A DNA stretch of 64,000 bases from Haladaptatus halobius. Its GTDB lineage: Archaea; Halobacteriota; Halobacteria; Halobacteriales; Haladaptataceae. The stretch covers positions 372,001 to 436,000 of the forward strand of contig NZ_CP085339.1 in NCBI RefSeq assembly GCF_020618475.1, written 5' to 3'. Each line of letters opens with the position of its first letter. Position 1 is the first letter of the stretch. The translations under genes were made by a program, and so were the position numbers. A model generated the notes under the pieces. That model did no database searches, had not been told where the DNA came from, and worked only from the letters and a program-made list of their open reading frames with translations. Below, in pieces: positions 8,272 through 16,789 of this stretch.

Positions 8272-8649
8272 ATGACGTCAAGTAATGACCACACCGATGA
8301 TGGCGCCAGGCTTGCACAGGATGGAAACGATGATCCCGACATGACGTTTGTGACGCAGGCTCACTACGACCGAGAGAGCCACCGCGATCTCACAACTGAA
8401 ATCATCTTCGCGATCGCGGCTGCCGCGGACGTTGCTCCGTCGGAAGTCAAGGATCCACCGTTATACGAGTGTGTGGATATCGCTGCGATCGAAGACGGCT
8501 TTTTCAGTCCAAAAGTCAATGGTCAGACACGCGATTGCGAGGGAAGTGTTGCCTTTTGGTATGACCAATATCACGTCGAAGGTGCCAGCGATGGCTGGAT
8601 CACTGATTCTAAACCTATTACTCGTGGGGAAGAGCTAGACTTCGAGTGA
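8272..8649 (+). CDS. HalOD1 output-domain protein
   Basis: The 125-residue acidic protein has the layout of haloarchaeal HalOD1 proteins: an N-terminal disordered stretch, a helix (TTEIIFAIAAAADVAP), the PPLYECVDIAAIEDGF segment, and a C-terminal beta-rich part. The domain was described in haloarchaeal signal-transduction contexts and its biochemical output is unknown. It is cytoplasmic and probably monocistronic. It sits in a cluster of small regulators with DUF7344-type genes, and similar proteins occur at 9290 and 32592. Confidence 0.7.
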   Translation: MTSSNDHTDDGARLAQDGNDDPDMTFVTQAHYDRESHRDLTTEIIFAIAAAADVAPSEVKDPPLYECVDIAAIEDGFFSPKVNGQTRDCEGSVAFWYDQYHVEGASDGWITDSKPITRGEELDFE

Positions 8650-8766
8650 TCCAATTCTGGTAGTCATCTGTTTGCTGGCGATAATATTCTGCTTTTACAC
8701 TGTGCAAATAAACCGCTTGCTAATGAAGGCTGATTAAAAATTGAATTCTCAGTGGGACTAAGGCTT

Positions 8767-8900
8767 ATGTCGGAGGAGAGGATCCTCAGCTGCGTCGAAT
8801 GCCGGTGGATGGTGAGCACAAAAGAAAATCCACGGAGGAGGTAGATCAGCGTGCCATCCAGCATTTTCAGGAAACAGGCCATCAAATTAAAAATCCTTGA
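8767..8900 (+). pseudogene. Frameshifted small C2H2-like zinc-finger gene
   Basis: ATG 8767 starts MSEERILSCVECRWMVSTKENP. After one frame change near 8838 the other frame reads TEEVDQRAIQHFQETGH and ends at TGA 8898-8900. Joined, the product would be a roughly 44-residue CxxC...H-x5-H protein, a type common among tiny haloarchaeal zinc-finger proteins. As sequenced, the first frame stops early, so the gene is broken or contains a one-base error. Confidence 0.4.
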
Positions 8901-8962
8901 TGGTAGTTGTCTTTATGGCAGTCGCTTTCTCGTGGATTCGACCTACCCATGGAATACACTGA

Positions 8963-9196
8963 TTACTTCGCTACTTTCTCCATTTCATCAGTGCTACAAC
9001 CGAGGAGCAGTGCATTTTTGACTAACTCCCTGTAACCACGCCACAACCGTTCTGAGAATGCCTGGTGTGAGATATTAAACTCATCAGCAAGCTCTTTGCC
9101 AGTGGCATTGCGTGGGACACTGTAATACCCATTTATGAGCAGTAAATGGGGTGGTAGGTGGTTGTTGGTTGTGAACGGGTGATTATCGGAAGACAA
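8963..9196 (-). CDS. Short HTH-10 (bacterioopsin-activator type) protein, probably a fragment
   Basis: The 77-residue frame carries the C-terminal HTH-10 signature: INGYYSVPRNATGKELADEF, then NISHQAFSERLWRGYRELV. Full HTH-10 regulators have 150-250 residues of sensor or N-terminal domain before this motif; here only about 24 unrelated residues precede it. Nothing upstream in other frames restores such a domain. It is either a stand-alone DNA-binding peptide or the tail of a truncated regulator. Intact HTH-10 genes occur at 24513 and 59401. Confidence 0.5.
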   Translation of the reverse strand: MSSDNHPFTTNNHLPPHLLLINGYYSVPRNATGKELADEFNISHQAFSERLWRGYRELVKNALLLGCSTDEMEKVAK

Positions 9197-9289
9197 GTAC
9201 TCAGATCGTCAAGACTGTTCGAAGAATGGTGGTATATGGTACCTTTTGTCACCAAACATCTATTAACACACTCTCCATCATCAGAGGGT

Positions 9290-9553
9290 ATGGGTAACTC
9301 GTCATCGTCGCAGCCAAAGCCATCGATAAGCACCAGAGTCGGAGACACTGAATCGATCACCGCTACTGTGGTAACGGCAGTAACCAACGCGAATGGGACG
9401 GAGCCCGCGACACCCCTCTATGAGACCATTGACCCCGATGCACTCGAAGCGCTCTATCAACATGCCTCGCCAGAAGTGAGCTTCGAGTACATTGGATACC
9501 GCGTTACGATTCATTCTGATCGCACGGTTTCCGTTGTTGACATGGATTCGTAG
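9290..9553 (+). CDS. Small HalOD1-domain protein
   Basis: The ATG at 9290 begins MGNSSSSQPKP, giving 87 residues; upstream in-frame starts add an unrelated basic leader. The core reads ITATVVTAVTNANG, PLYETIDPDALEALY, then a strand-rich end (FEYIGYRVTIHSDRTVSVVD). This matches the HalOD1 arrangement of a helix, the P-LYE-IDPDALE motif and closing beta strands. The closely similar protein at 32592 shares LYEYVNPDALEDI. The function is unknown. It lies between an HTH-10 fragment and DUF7344-type genes. Confidence 0.7.
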   Translation: MGNSSSSQPKPSISTRVGDTESITATVVTAVTNANGTEPATPLYETIDPDALEALYQHASPEVSFEYIGYRVTIHSDRTVSVVDMDS

Positions 9554-9645
9554 GACGCTGCTGGTATCAGCCGATCTCAAGAAACAGGTGGTGAAAATAT
9601 TCTATCCGATACCAGTAGTGCTCGAAGTGAGATGCTAAATTTGAA

Positions 9646-9664
9646 GTTAGTATAATATACTAAC
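9646..9664. promoter_or_regulatory. Perfect GTTAGTAT-AAT-ATACTAAC palindrome
   Basis: Arms 9646-9653 and 9657-9664 are exact inverted repeats around AAT. It lies in a gene-free stretch (9554-9921) about 260 bases before the DUF7344-type gene and about 90 bases after the HalOD1 gene. It could be an operator for a dimeric regulator or a transcript-end hairpin. An AT-rich promoter-like tract lies at 9779-9798. Confidence 0.45.
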
Positions 9665-9921
9665 CTGCGATCTGAGCCTGACCCTGCTATTGAGAATATG
9701 AGAATCATTCACCGACAGCTCGCGAAAAGAGTACGATCGATACGGGACGAAACTATGGCATAAGTTATGTCGATACTAAAAAAATTATTTATAGTTAATC
9801 GTCGTCTACTACAGTGTAGCAATCGAAAGCTTATCGATAGTATTTCATCGCGTAGTAACCAGCGATAGCGGGGTTATTTAGCACGCGGCGACTTGATGCT
9901 GCACTTCACCACCACCGAATA

Positions 9922-10299
9922 ATGACCATGGCTAGTAAAGACAATCCCTTTGACATGGACGGCAGTGATCCGACCAGCGCCCAACTTGAGCGGGTATTCA
10001 CCGCACTCAAAGACCCACTTCGACGTGAAACCCTCATGGAACTCGCTGACCGAGAGGAGGACACGATCTCTGTCGATGCGCTCTGTCTCACGTTCGGAGA
10101 GGATCCACGTGGACTCGAAGGAACAGAATACGAGGGGTGGGAAGTCGAGTCACTACGAACTGAGATGATCCATACGCATCTGCCGTATCTGGAAGATCGG
10201 AACGTGATTGAGTACGATGCACGGTCAGAGATGATCCGATATCGTGGCCATTCGACAGTTGAAGCTGTTCTCGAAACGATTGACGAACAAAAGCGTTGA
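9922..10299 (+). CDS. DUF7344-type winged-helix protein
   Basis: The 125-residue protein begins with a short acidic tail. It continues with a winged-helix core: AQLERVFTALKDPLRRETLMEL, a middle helix-rich part, MIHTHLPYLEDRNVIEYD, and a closing RYRGHSTVEAVLETI. The pattern F-L-DP-RR-L...HxHLPxLxDxxVIxYD marks the haloarchaeal DUF7344 family, thought to be DNA-binding. It is cytoplasmic with normal length. Paralogues flank it at 7719 (broken) and 10970. Confidence 0.75.
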   Translation: MTMASKDNPFDMDGSDPTSAQLERVFTALKDPLRRETLMELADREEDTISVDALCLTFGEDPRGLEGTEYEGWEVESLRTEMIHTHLPYLEDRNVIEYDARSEMIRYRGHSTVEAVLETIDEQKR

Positions 10300-10562
10300 T
10301 GACCGGACTTTTACTGGACAAATTATTTCATTTATAGTATCTTTCTAGGACAGTCTACAGAAGAATATGAGGCATGGAACGATATGACGAGGGTATCAAT
10401 ACTGGATTTCGACAGGACGATGAGACTCGAATTTTATCCAAGATGAGGAGCGTGGTTGTTGCATCCTCGGAAATAGGAGGCACCGATGAGAGTATATTCC
10501 TATGATGCGTCTCTCTTGGGTGGGGAGAGCAAGTACTCTGGCACTGCGTCTCCATGATACCT

Positions 10563-10781
10563 ATGGATCATACTGACAACATCAAAGCGGTAGGTGAGGC
10601 AACAGCCACCTTTGAAAATGACCTTGAAACACTCATTTTGGAGGCGTTTGCAGCCGGAGCAGCAATCGAAGGCACGTGGGAAATTACCCTCCCGGCCAAC
10701 GATGCACCGAATTGGACGGTCGAAATTGCCAAAAATCGTACTGATGGCCCCATGTACGATCCCGAGTTTCTCGAAGAATAA
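10563..10781 (+). CDS. Small haloarchaeal protein of unknown function
   Basis: The ATG at 10563 gives 72 residues starting MDHTDNIKAVGEATATFEND; an ATG nine bases upstream is also possible. The protein contains an amphipathic helix (FENDLETLILEAFAAGAAIEG) followed by two strands (GTWEIT, WTVEIAKN). It looks like a small haloarchaeal family repeatedly found among regulators, but I cannot name a function. It is an isolated transcription unit inside the DUF7344/HalOD1 cluster. Confidence 0.6.
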   Translation: MDHTDNIKAVGEATATFENDLETLILEAFAAGAAIEGTWEITLPANDAPNWTVEIAKNRTDGPMYDPEFLEE

Positions 10782-10969
10782 GTGCCACGAAAAGTCGTGT
10801 TCGGTGAGTGAGGTCAGATTATGACAACAGATATATTATATCCATGTTAGTTAACAGATTGCGAATCTTTATGCATTGGTACTTCATATCGGTACCTACT
10901 CCGCTGAAGTCGGAGAGAAGCTGGCGAGTTGCGTACTGTGGCGTAGGCTGAGTAAGGATTAAGAACACC

Positions 10970-11329
10970 ATGAAAACTGACACGCCCAATGCATCGACAA
11001 GCAGCACTGCGACGAGTGAGCTCACTCCGACAACCATCTTTGACCTTCTCGCGAGTGACCATCGACGATATACTCTTCATTATCTTTCGCAAAAAGTTGG
11101 TGCAATCTCACTCGGTGACCTCGCCGAACAGATTGCCATCTGGGAAGACACACCCACGTACGAGCAATACGAGCGAATTCTTACTGGCCTTCATCACACG
11201 CATCTCCCGATGTTGGTTGCTGCTGGGATCGTGCACTACGATGTAGAATCCGAGTCAATTGAACTTCTAGAGACTGCTGACCAGCTGCAACCTCATCTCA
11301 AGCTTGTCGCGCCTACTGATCTTCAGTAA
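10970..11329 (+). CDS. DUF7344-type winged-helix protein
   Basis: The 119-residue protein shows the same core as the gene at 9922: TIFDLLASDHRRYTLHYL, LGDLAEQIAIWEDTP, then ILTGLHHTHLPMLVAAGIVHYD. A Ser/Thr-rich N-terminal tail precedes the fold. It is the third member of a local family (7719, 9922, 10970), which suggests tandem duplication with HalOD1 genes interspersed. The biochemical role is unknown; DNA binding is inferred from the fold. Confidence 0.75.
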   Translation: MKTDTPNASTSSTATSELTPTTIFDLLASDHRRYTLHYLSQKVGAISLGDLAEQIAIWEDTPTYEQYERILTGLHHTHLPMLVAAGIVHYDVESESIELLETADQLQPHLKLVAPTDLQ

Positions 11330-11456
11330 CTGAGTTTATTATCATTCTCCTACACGCCCCGTAAAGGAGAATTCTACTCACTATGAGTGTTCGCTAGTCG
11401 GTGATAGCCGAGAGCGTCAATTGCCATGTCACAGACAAAAAGGGTTGAAGCGATGG

Positions 11457-11831
11457 TTAGTTCGGCAGTTCCTTCCGTCCCGTTCTCACACACGGCCAGC
11501 ACGGGAAGCCGTCGAGGTCGTCACAGTCGCATTCCTCTGGCTCGGCATCGTCTTCGTCCTCCGAAGGGAACGCCTCAAGTGTCCTATCGTCGGTCGCGTT
11601 CTCAACGGCAGTCATTTGTTTGCAGACGGCGTTCCGATGGATGTGGTGCGGACAGGTGCGGGCCATTAGCTCGCCGGTCACGTCGTCGATGGAGACGATG
11701 TACTAGTGGTCTGCGGGGTTCTCGTGGCTCTCTTTGGTCACTTCGACCATTTTGGGGGCTTCGACGTCGACGGAGAACTGTTCGGCCTGTGTGCGTTTCT
11801 GTGCCGTCTCGTCAGCGACAAGGGCTTCGAA
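11457..11831 (-). pseudogene. SWIM zinc-finger-like gene, truncated and with in-frame TAG
   Basis: The minus-strand frame from 11831 reads FEALVADETAQKRTQAEQF, then VEAPKMVEVTKESHENPADH, then TAG at 11703-11705. It then continues YIVSIDDVTGELMARTCPHH with a CKQM ending and an acidic Cys-rich tail to 11457. The CPHH...CK arrangement recalls the SWIM zinc-binding motif of a haloarchaeal plasmid-associated family. A stop codon directly precedes the first residue shown, so the 5' end is also missing. A related truncated copy lies at 60908. Confidence 0.55.
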
Positions 11832-11863
11832 TTATTTAATAGACGAAGGGTACGGAGGCTCGC

Positions 11864-13291
11864 TTAGCGGTTTACGAGTTTGTAGGGGTCGGCTCCTTCG
11901 GGAAGCGGGCTTTCGTATTCATGGCTGGCTGACCGCTCTTCGAACTCCGCGCGGGCCTGCTGGCGGAGTTCGGAGTCTTCGAGCAGATCTGCGAGTGTTG
12001 CCGCGATCGTTTTTGCGGCGAACTCCATCCCTACGGTTCCCAAATCCCTTCCAGCCGCCACGGCTTGCCAGGAGTGAGCAGGAGTCCCGACAGGCCATGT
12101 CGCAGCCCTGAACCGGCCGAGCGGGACATTCCACGAGACGTCGCCTGAGTCCGTCGAATAGGAGCCAGTCTGCCCCTCGTCGGGCGCATTGATGGGCCGG
12201 GCGAACATTGCCTCCTCGCGAGCGGCCTCGCGCTCAGACTCGGGGATGTACTGAAGGGAATCCTCTATATCGCCAAGGGTTTCACAGAGCTCCGCGGCGA
12301 ATTTCGCCTGCTTGTCGTCGAGCGGGAAACCGGCATACTCCATGTTCTTACGGATTGCGTCGGCGAGGGTGTGGTTCGGCAGGATGCCATACATTCCGGA
12401 GGTTTTCGTCGCAGTAAGGTCAGTTCGACTCATCTGAGCAGCTGCCGCAGCGATGTCGCAGACCCATTCGGAGATGCGCTCAACCTCCACGCGCTCGGGG
12501 GCGCGCACGAGGTACTCTACACTTGCTTCGCCCGGGACGACGTTGGCTGCGGAGCCGCCGTTTTGGATGACATAGTGGATGCGCGCGGTCTCGGGTATGT
12601 GCTCGCGCATAAACTCTACGCCCGTGTTCAGAAGCTGTACCGCATCAAGTGCCGATCGTCCGGATTCAGGTGAGGCCGCGGCGTGAGAGGTCTCTCCCTG
12701 GAAAGTAAAGTCGAAAGCGTCGACAGCGAGGCAAGACCCCTTTCCAGGCGCGTTGTACCAGCCGGGATGCCATGAGACGACCGCGTCCACATCGTCGAAG
12801 GCACCGTCACGAACCATATACACCTTACCGCCACCGGCCTCCTCGGCTGGCGTGCCGAAGAAGACAACCGACCCGGACAGGTCATTGTGACCTATCGAAC
12901 GCTTGATGGCGATAGCTGCGGCGAGGCTGCCAACGCCGAAGAGGTTGTGCCCACATCCGTGGCCAGGCGCACCAACCTCAACCGGTTCGCGTTCAGCTTT
13001 CGCTTGCTGGCTCATCCCCGGCAGAGCGTCGAATTCGCCCATAGTGCCGACGACTGGATTTTCTTCTCCGTATCGGGCAACGAAGGCGGTCTCAATGCCG
13101 CCAACACCAGTCGTCACTTCAAATCCTTCCTCGCGTAGGGCAGATTGGAGCCGTTCGCTTGATTCCGACTCTTGTAGCGCCACCTCAGGGTTCTCCCAGA
13201 TATCTCGTGCGATTAACTTCAATCGACCGCGTTCGGCCTCAATGGTGTCGAACAGCGTCTGCTTCAGGGACTCGGACTCTCGTTCTGACAT
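11864..13291 (-). CDS. M20 amidohydrolase, AbgB-like
   Basis: The 475-residue protein has the M20 metallopeptidase layout of the aminobenzoyl-glutamate utilisation protein B group. Metal-binding motifs are H111-G-C-G-H115-N (GHGCGHN), the PAEEAGGGK segment around E150/E151, and H175 in SWHPG. A dimerisation domain follows and the fold is completed by TPAHSW near the C-terminus. It should hydrolyse amide bonds of N-acyl amino acids such as aminobenzoyl-glutamate; the exact substrate is uncertain. It is cytoplasmic, without a signal peptide. The gene looks more GC-rich than its surroundings, consistent with separate acquisition. No transporter is adjacent. Confidence 0.85.
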   Translation of the reverse strand: MSERESESLKQTLFDTIEAERGRLKLIARDIWENPEVALQESESSERLQSALREEGFEVTTGVGGIETAFVARYGEENPVVGTMGEFDALPGMSQQAKAEREPVEVGAPGHGCGHNLFGVGSLAAAIAIKRSIGHNDLSGSVVFFGTPAEEAGGGKVYMVRDGAFDDVDAVVSWHPGWYNAPGKGSCLAVDAFDFTFQGETSHAAASPESGRSALDAVQLLNTGVEFMREHIPETARIHYVIQNGGSAANVVPGEASVEYLVRAPERVEVERISEWVCDIAAAAAQMSRTDLTATKTSGMYGILPNHTLADAIRKNMEYAGFPLDDKQAKFAAELCETLGDIEDSLQYIPESEREAAREEAMFARPINAPDEGQTGSYSTDSGDVSWNVPLGRFRAATWPVGTPAHSWQAVAAGRDLGTVGMEFAAKTIAATLADLLEDSELRQQARAEFEERSASHEYESPLPEGADPYKLVNR

Positions 13292-13591
13292 GTGTTACCA
13301 TTCACAGAGGACAGCAAAAAAGTACGCTCACCGGCAGTCGGGGACATCGAGCGAGAACAGGGTTTTCAGCTACGATATTCTCTGATACGGACTGCTACGC
13401 GAAAATTAACAGACGGATGCTCATTTTCGCGAGTTACGCAGCTGCGCCTCTCTCACCGATTGCCGGGTATTATAACCGTCAATACATTCGAAGTCACTCA
13501 TGTAGAGTCCATCCGGTCTCAATTATCCATATCATTCTGCTGCTTCATGTCCCTATCTGTTCTATCGGCATCGATACATCGGTAATTCATA

Positions 13592-13951
13592 ATGGCTGAA
13601 GCACTATGTGCTATCACAAAGAGTGAACGCGACGAACAGAGACGGTTCGTAAGAGATGGACGAAGAGAAATTGAGCGAAAAGCGGGGCAGTTTGGAGAGA
13701 AAGCGAGGGACGGCGATATTCTGAGGGTGGGTCGTGAGTCCGAGTTTCCTACTGTGACTGCTCGCTCGGTGGCAGATACGCTCGGAATTGAACGGTCATT
13801 CGCGCATCAACGGCTTGAAGCACTGCATGAAGATGGGAGCTTGGAATTGGGTCAACACCGGCTGGACTTCTTAGCTTTGCAAGTCCAACAGCAGGAAATG
13901 GAAGTGTTCGTAGTGCTTATTGACCGTTTATCCAAACCATTATATCTGTAA
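13592..13951 (+). CDS. HTH antitoxin-family protein with divergent C-terminus
   Basis: The 119-residue frame begins with a charged region (RDEQRRFVRDGRREIERKAG) and then the wHTH core ESEFPTVTARSVADTLGIER and FAHQRLEALHEDGSLELG, close to the copies at 3172 and 20256. After ELG the expected wing and IWWI end is replaced by an unrelated hydrophobic tail. A frame change or recombination in the wing is likely. The helix-turn-helix may remain functional, but the protein should be considered damaged. No toxin gene is adjacent. Confidence 0.55.
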   Translation: MAEALCAITKSERDEQRRFVRDGRREIERKAGQFGEKARDGDILRVGRESEFPTVTARSVADTLGIERSFAHQRLEALHEDGSLELGQHRLDFLALQVQQQEMEVFVVLIDRLSKPLYL

Positions 13952-13967
13952 ACGGGGGCCAAACCAT

Positions 13968-14711
13968 ATGGGTTCACCCACGATCACGTTCGCGGGAAGC
14001 GGAGATACACTTGGAAGTGGTGGAAGGCTCCAAACATGTATTCACGTGGATGCAGATTCGACTCAATTTTTGCTCGATTGTGGTGCATCGTCGTTATCTG
14101 CACTGAAACGCCATGAGATCGACCTCAATTCGATCGATGCGATTCTGCTTACTCACCTTCACGGAGACCACTTTGGCGGTATTCCGTTTTTTATTTTGGA
14201 TGCACAACTTGTGTCAAAGCGTACTGATCCGTTGTTAATCGCCGGCCCACCGGGTACTGAAGAGCGAGTACGAGCCGCTATGGATGTGCTGTTTCCTGGC
14301 CTCTCCGACGTAGACCAGGCATTCGAGCTCTCTTTTACCGAACTCAAAGACCAAGAGGAAACCGAGCTTGGGTCACTACGCGTAACTCCATATCGTGTCG
14401 TTCATCCAAGTGGCGCCCCTCCGTATGCCCTCCGAGTTGCGTTCAATGGGAACTCAATCGCTTATTCAGGAGACACCGAGTGGACCGATGCATTGATTGA
14501 CGCTGCCCATGGAACGGATGTCTTCATCTGTGAAGCGTACTTTTTTGACAAAGAGGTCCCATACCACATAAGCTATGATACCCTTCGATCCCACTATGAG
14601 GAACTTGAGTGCGACCGCACAATCGTTACTCACATGAGTGAAGAGATGCTAGCACACCTTCCGGATATCGAACTTGAACACGCAGACGACGGAGTGCAAA
14701 TCACGATTTAA
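13968..14711 (+). CDS. MBL-fold metallohydrolase (RNase Z-like)
   Basis: The ATG at 13968 begins MGSPTITFAGSGDTLGSGGR, giving 247 residues; an upstream ATG adds a non-conserved leader. The metallo-beta-lactamase motif T-H63-L-H65-G-D67-H68 is intact. Later ligands are the His in YRVVHPSG, the Asp in YSGDTEW and the His in VTHMSEEM. The opening strand and GSGGR resemble the ribonuclease Z/ElaC group, but the protein lacks the long flexible arm of true tRNase Z. It may be a phosphodiesterase or other hydrolase. It is cytoplasmic and appears monocistronic. Confidence 0.82.
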   Translation: MGSPTITFAGSGDTLGSGGRLQTCIHVDADSTQFLLDCGASSLSALKRHEIDLNSIDAILLTHLHGDHFGGIPFFILDAQLVSKRTDPLLIAGPPGTEERVRAAMDVLFPGLSDVDQAFELSFTELKDQEETELGSLRVTPYRVVHPSGAPPYALRVAFNGNSIAYSGDTEWTDALIDAAHGTDVFICEAYFFDKEVPYHISYDTLRSHYEELECDRTIVTHMSEEMLAHLPDIELEHADDGVQITI

Positions 14712-14835
14712 CACTTCTCCTTCACGGCTACGTAAGTTGGTAACTGTATCCCTTACACGCACACTTTGAGTTTGACTGCAAAATGCATGATACGAGTGTA
14801 ACATTACAGTCTTATCGGTAGACGAATCGTCGATA

Positions 14836-14955
14836 CGACGTTTGGAGAGTTTCAATATTCTTGCCGTCGGAGAGGGTGTGTTTGCCGCAGCATGTGACGA
14901 GTTTGAGCGCTATGATGACCAGCAGATTTCGTTTGTCGACTCGCACGGTCACTGA
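14836..14955 (+). pseudogene. VapC (PIN) fragment
   Basis: This frame encodes RRLESFNILAVGEGVFAAAC followed by DEFERYDDQQISFVD and a quick stop. It matches residues in the C-terminal half of the toxin gene at 240-683 almost position for position (FNILPVGEGVFAAAYDEFERYDDQQIS there). Both ends of the gene are missing. It is a relic of a second VapC copy, abutting an integrase fragment. Confidence 0.62.
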
Positions 14956-15180
14956 TGAAGCGACTCTGTGACGAGGTGGACTTGGATGGGGGGGGCGAGT
15001 ATCTGAAATCGCACGGCGCTCGTCGTGGACGCTGATGAGTTGTATCAGACGAATCCAACTGATGTACAGGCCGCGCTGCGCCACTCGTCGATTACGATCA
15101 CGAACTAGAGTTACTCGCATATCGAGGCGGGTGAGATTAGTGATGTAATCGATAGAACGCGAAATATGGATGAGAGCTAG
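14955..15180 (+). pseudogene. Tyrosine recombinase (integrase) C-terminal fragment
   Basis: Frame one from ATG 14955 reads KRLCDEVDLDGGGEYLKSHG and ARRG. After a frame change, another frame reads ALRHSSITITN, TAG, SYSHIEAGEISDVID. These are the HxxR box (HGARRG), the LRHSS box and the tyrosine segment (SYSHIEAG) of haloarchaeal XerC/D-like integrases, so about the last 70 residues of the enzyme remain. It carries at least one frameshift and one TAG and is non-functional. It marks a former integration event. Confidence 0.6.
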
Positions 15181-15200
15181 TAGTGATTATCGGTTCAAAA

Positions 15201-15217
15201 GGCTCTGTCGAAACCCT
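15201..15217. mobile_element. Solitary IS-terminus-like sequence
   Basis: GGCTCTGTCGAAACCCT resembles terminal inverted repeats of haloarchaeal insertion sequences (GGCTTTGTTGAAACCCT type). It differs at two of 17 positions from a similar site at 30906-30922. No transposase gene is attached, so it would be a leftover end. Confidence 0.35.
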
Positions 15218-15346
15218 CAGCAGTTGATAGGAGCGGAGTGCAAGATACAGTGATGCATTCAGCAGAGCGGTATCTAAAGTGAGATAGATCTCGGTAGATC
15301 CGGACTCAACGGTACGTTCATCCCCTGTTGCGCCCTATATACGTGT

Positions 15347-15727
15347 ATGGAACGATACGTCGACGGATTCGTTATCCCGATCCCGAACGACAAGCTCGAG
15401 GCGTACCGCGAAATAGCCGCCGAGGCCGGCAAGCTCTGGATCGAACACGGCGCCCTCGAGTACTTCGAGGGGGTTGGAGACGACATGGAGCCAGACATGG
15501 GGGACATGCAGATACGGACCTACCCACAGCTCACCGAAATTGGGGACGACGAAACGGTCGTCTTCTCATTTATCGTATTCGAGTCGCGGGAGCATCGTGA
15601 CGAGGTGAACGCGAAGGTGATGGACGATCCCGCGATGGACCCGGACAGCTTCGACGAGGAAATGCCCTTCAACACGGAGCGCATGGCCTACGGCGGCTTC
15701 CGCTCTATCGTCAGTCACGAGAAGTGA
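15347..15727 (+). CDS. DUF1428 (YbaA-like) protein
   Basis: The 126-residue protein starts MERYVDGFVIPIPNDKLEAY, the hallmark opening of the DUF1428 family. It continues with KLWIEHGALEYFE, a VVFSFIVFESREHRDEVN core, and closes with FNTERMAYGGFRSIV. The fold is a ferredoxin-like alpha+beta dimer related to stress-responsive barrel proteins; the function is unknown. It is cytoplasmic, single copy and of full family length. A TATA-like CCTATATACG lies shortly upstream of the ATG, consistent with a short leader. Local GC is higher than in the decayed flanks. Confidence 0.85.
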   Translation: MERYVDGFVIPIPNDKLEAYREIAAEAGKLWIEHGALEYFEGVGDDMEPDMGDMQIRTYPQLTEIGDDETVVFSFIVFESREHRDEVNAKVMDDPAMDPDSFDEEMPFNTERMAYGGFRSIVSHEK

Positions 15728-15945
15728 AGAGAGGACTAATCGAGAAGTAGATCGGCCCGTGCCTCGATACTAATACCGATGCGGCTACCGTTAACGGGAA
15801 ATTCGCAACTACTGGCTTTGCAGAGTACGCGCCCTGTATTCAGCGCGATTGCCGAGAATCTCGAATATCACGGGTTTCACCAGAGTCAGATTACGACTAT
15901 TGGGTGGAAAGGCAAACAGGAGGACAGACGGTGAGGTTGCGATGG

Positions 15946-16206
15946 TCACCCTGAAGTGAACTCACCGAGTCCCGATTGTTCGTGGTTGAGCGGCTCGATT
16001 ACAGATGGATCATTGTGACTCGGGTTGTTGACACGCGTCGAAATCGCGTCCGCCATTAAGTCGGTCGCTGGATACGGCTGACACAATTCGGCGCGCGCGG
16101 ACTCGTTCGTTGACGGGCGGCTGCGGTTCGCGACGGTTGCGATTTCCTAGAGGACGGCATCGGTCTGCTCCTCAAACGCCGCAATCTGGTCGAAGAGGTG
16201 TTCCAT
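15946..16206 (-). pseudogene. Interrupted minus-strand frame (TAG at codon 20)
   Basis: ATG at 16206 reads MEHLFDQIAAFEEQTDAVL, then TAG (16147-16149), and continues 66 codons without another stop to TGA 15946-15948. I do not recognise a family. The pattern resembles the other single-nonsense genes in this window, but a 66-codon open stretch can also occur by chance. Confidence 0.25.
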
Positions 16207-16789
16207 TGTGCACTGAGAAATCCCTTCTGCGAGTGCGGGGAATGACGAAGTTCGTTCGACGCCCACACAAGCCGGTGGCTTCGGGAGCTATGGTAGCGTG
16301 CCGACTGGCTCAACAGGTCGCGAATGCGACAGCAGCCACGGAGAAAAGAATCCCGCATTGCCAACAAAAAGTGTATTGTTCGATGAGCTGGTGCGTTCGT
16401 GGTTCTAAACGCACCACAGGTAGTGGAAAATTCTACTCCAGCTGGAATTGACCAACCACTTTATAATACTCCACAGAGAACTAGGACTGGAGGCATCATT
16501 CACAAGCCTCCAACATCGAGCGGTAAGCCTGAGGGCTTTCTTCATGGGGCACTATCGGAATCAGGCTGACCAAACCATGGTTCCGATGGTGTTTTGAAAT
16601 CGTATCGACCCCCTCGAGGGAATCTGAATCACATGACGAGATGTGGAAATTCTGCCGTGAGGATACGAAACGTCGATGATTCCCCGAGGGACTCGTCAGC
16701 GAGGGGGTCTCGATCCAAGATCATACTTACGAGGCCATGCTTCACGGCTTTCTGACGCAGCGTGGCATCGACCGGATGCAGGAAGCGAT
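16207..16789. other. No recognisable gene
   Basis: Several short open stretches exist, for example a plus-strand piece reading VSIQDHTYEAMLHGFLTQ near 16710-16765, but none has a start, a full length or a family I can name. It is probably decayed coding DNA. Confidence 0.4.
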
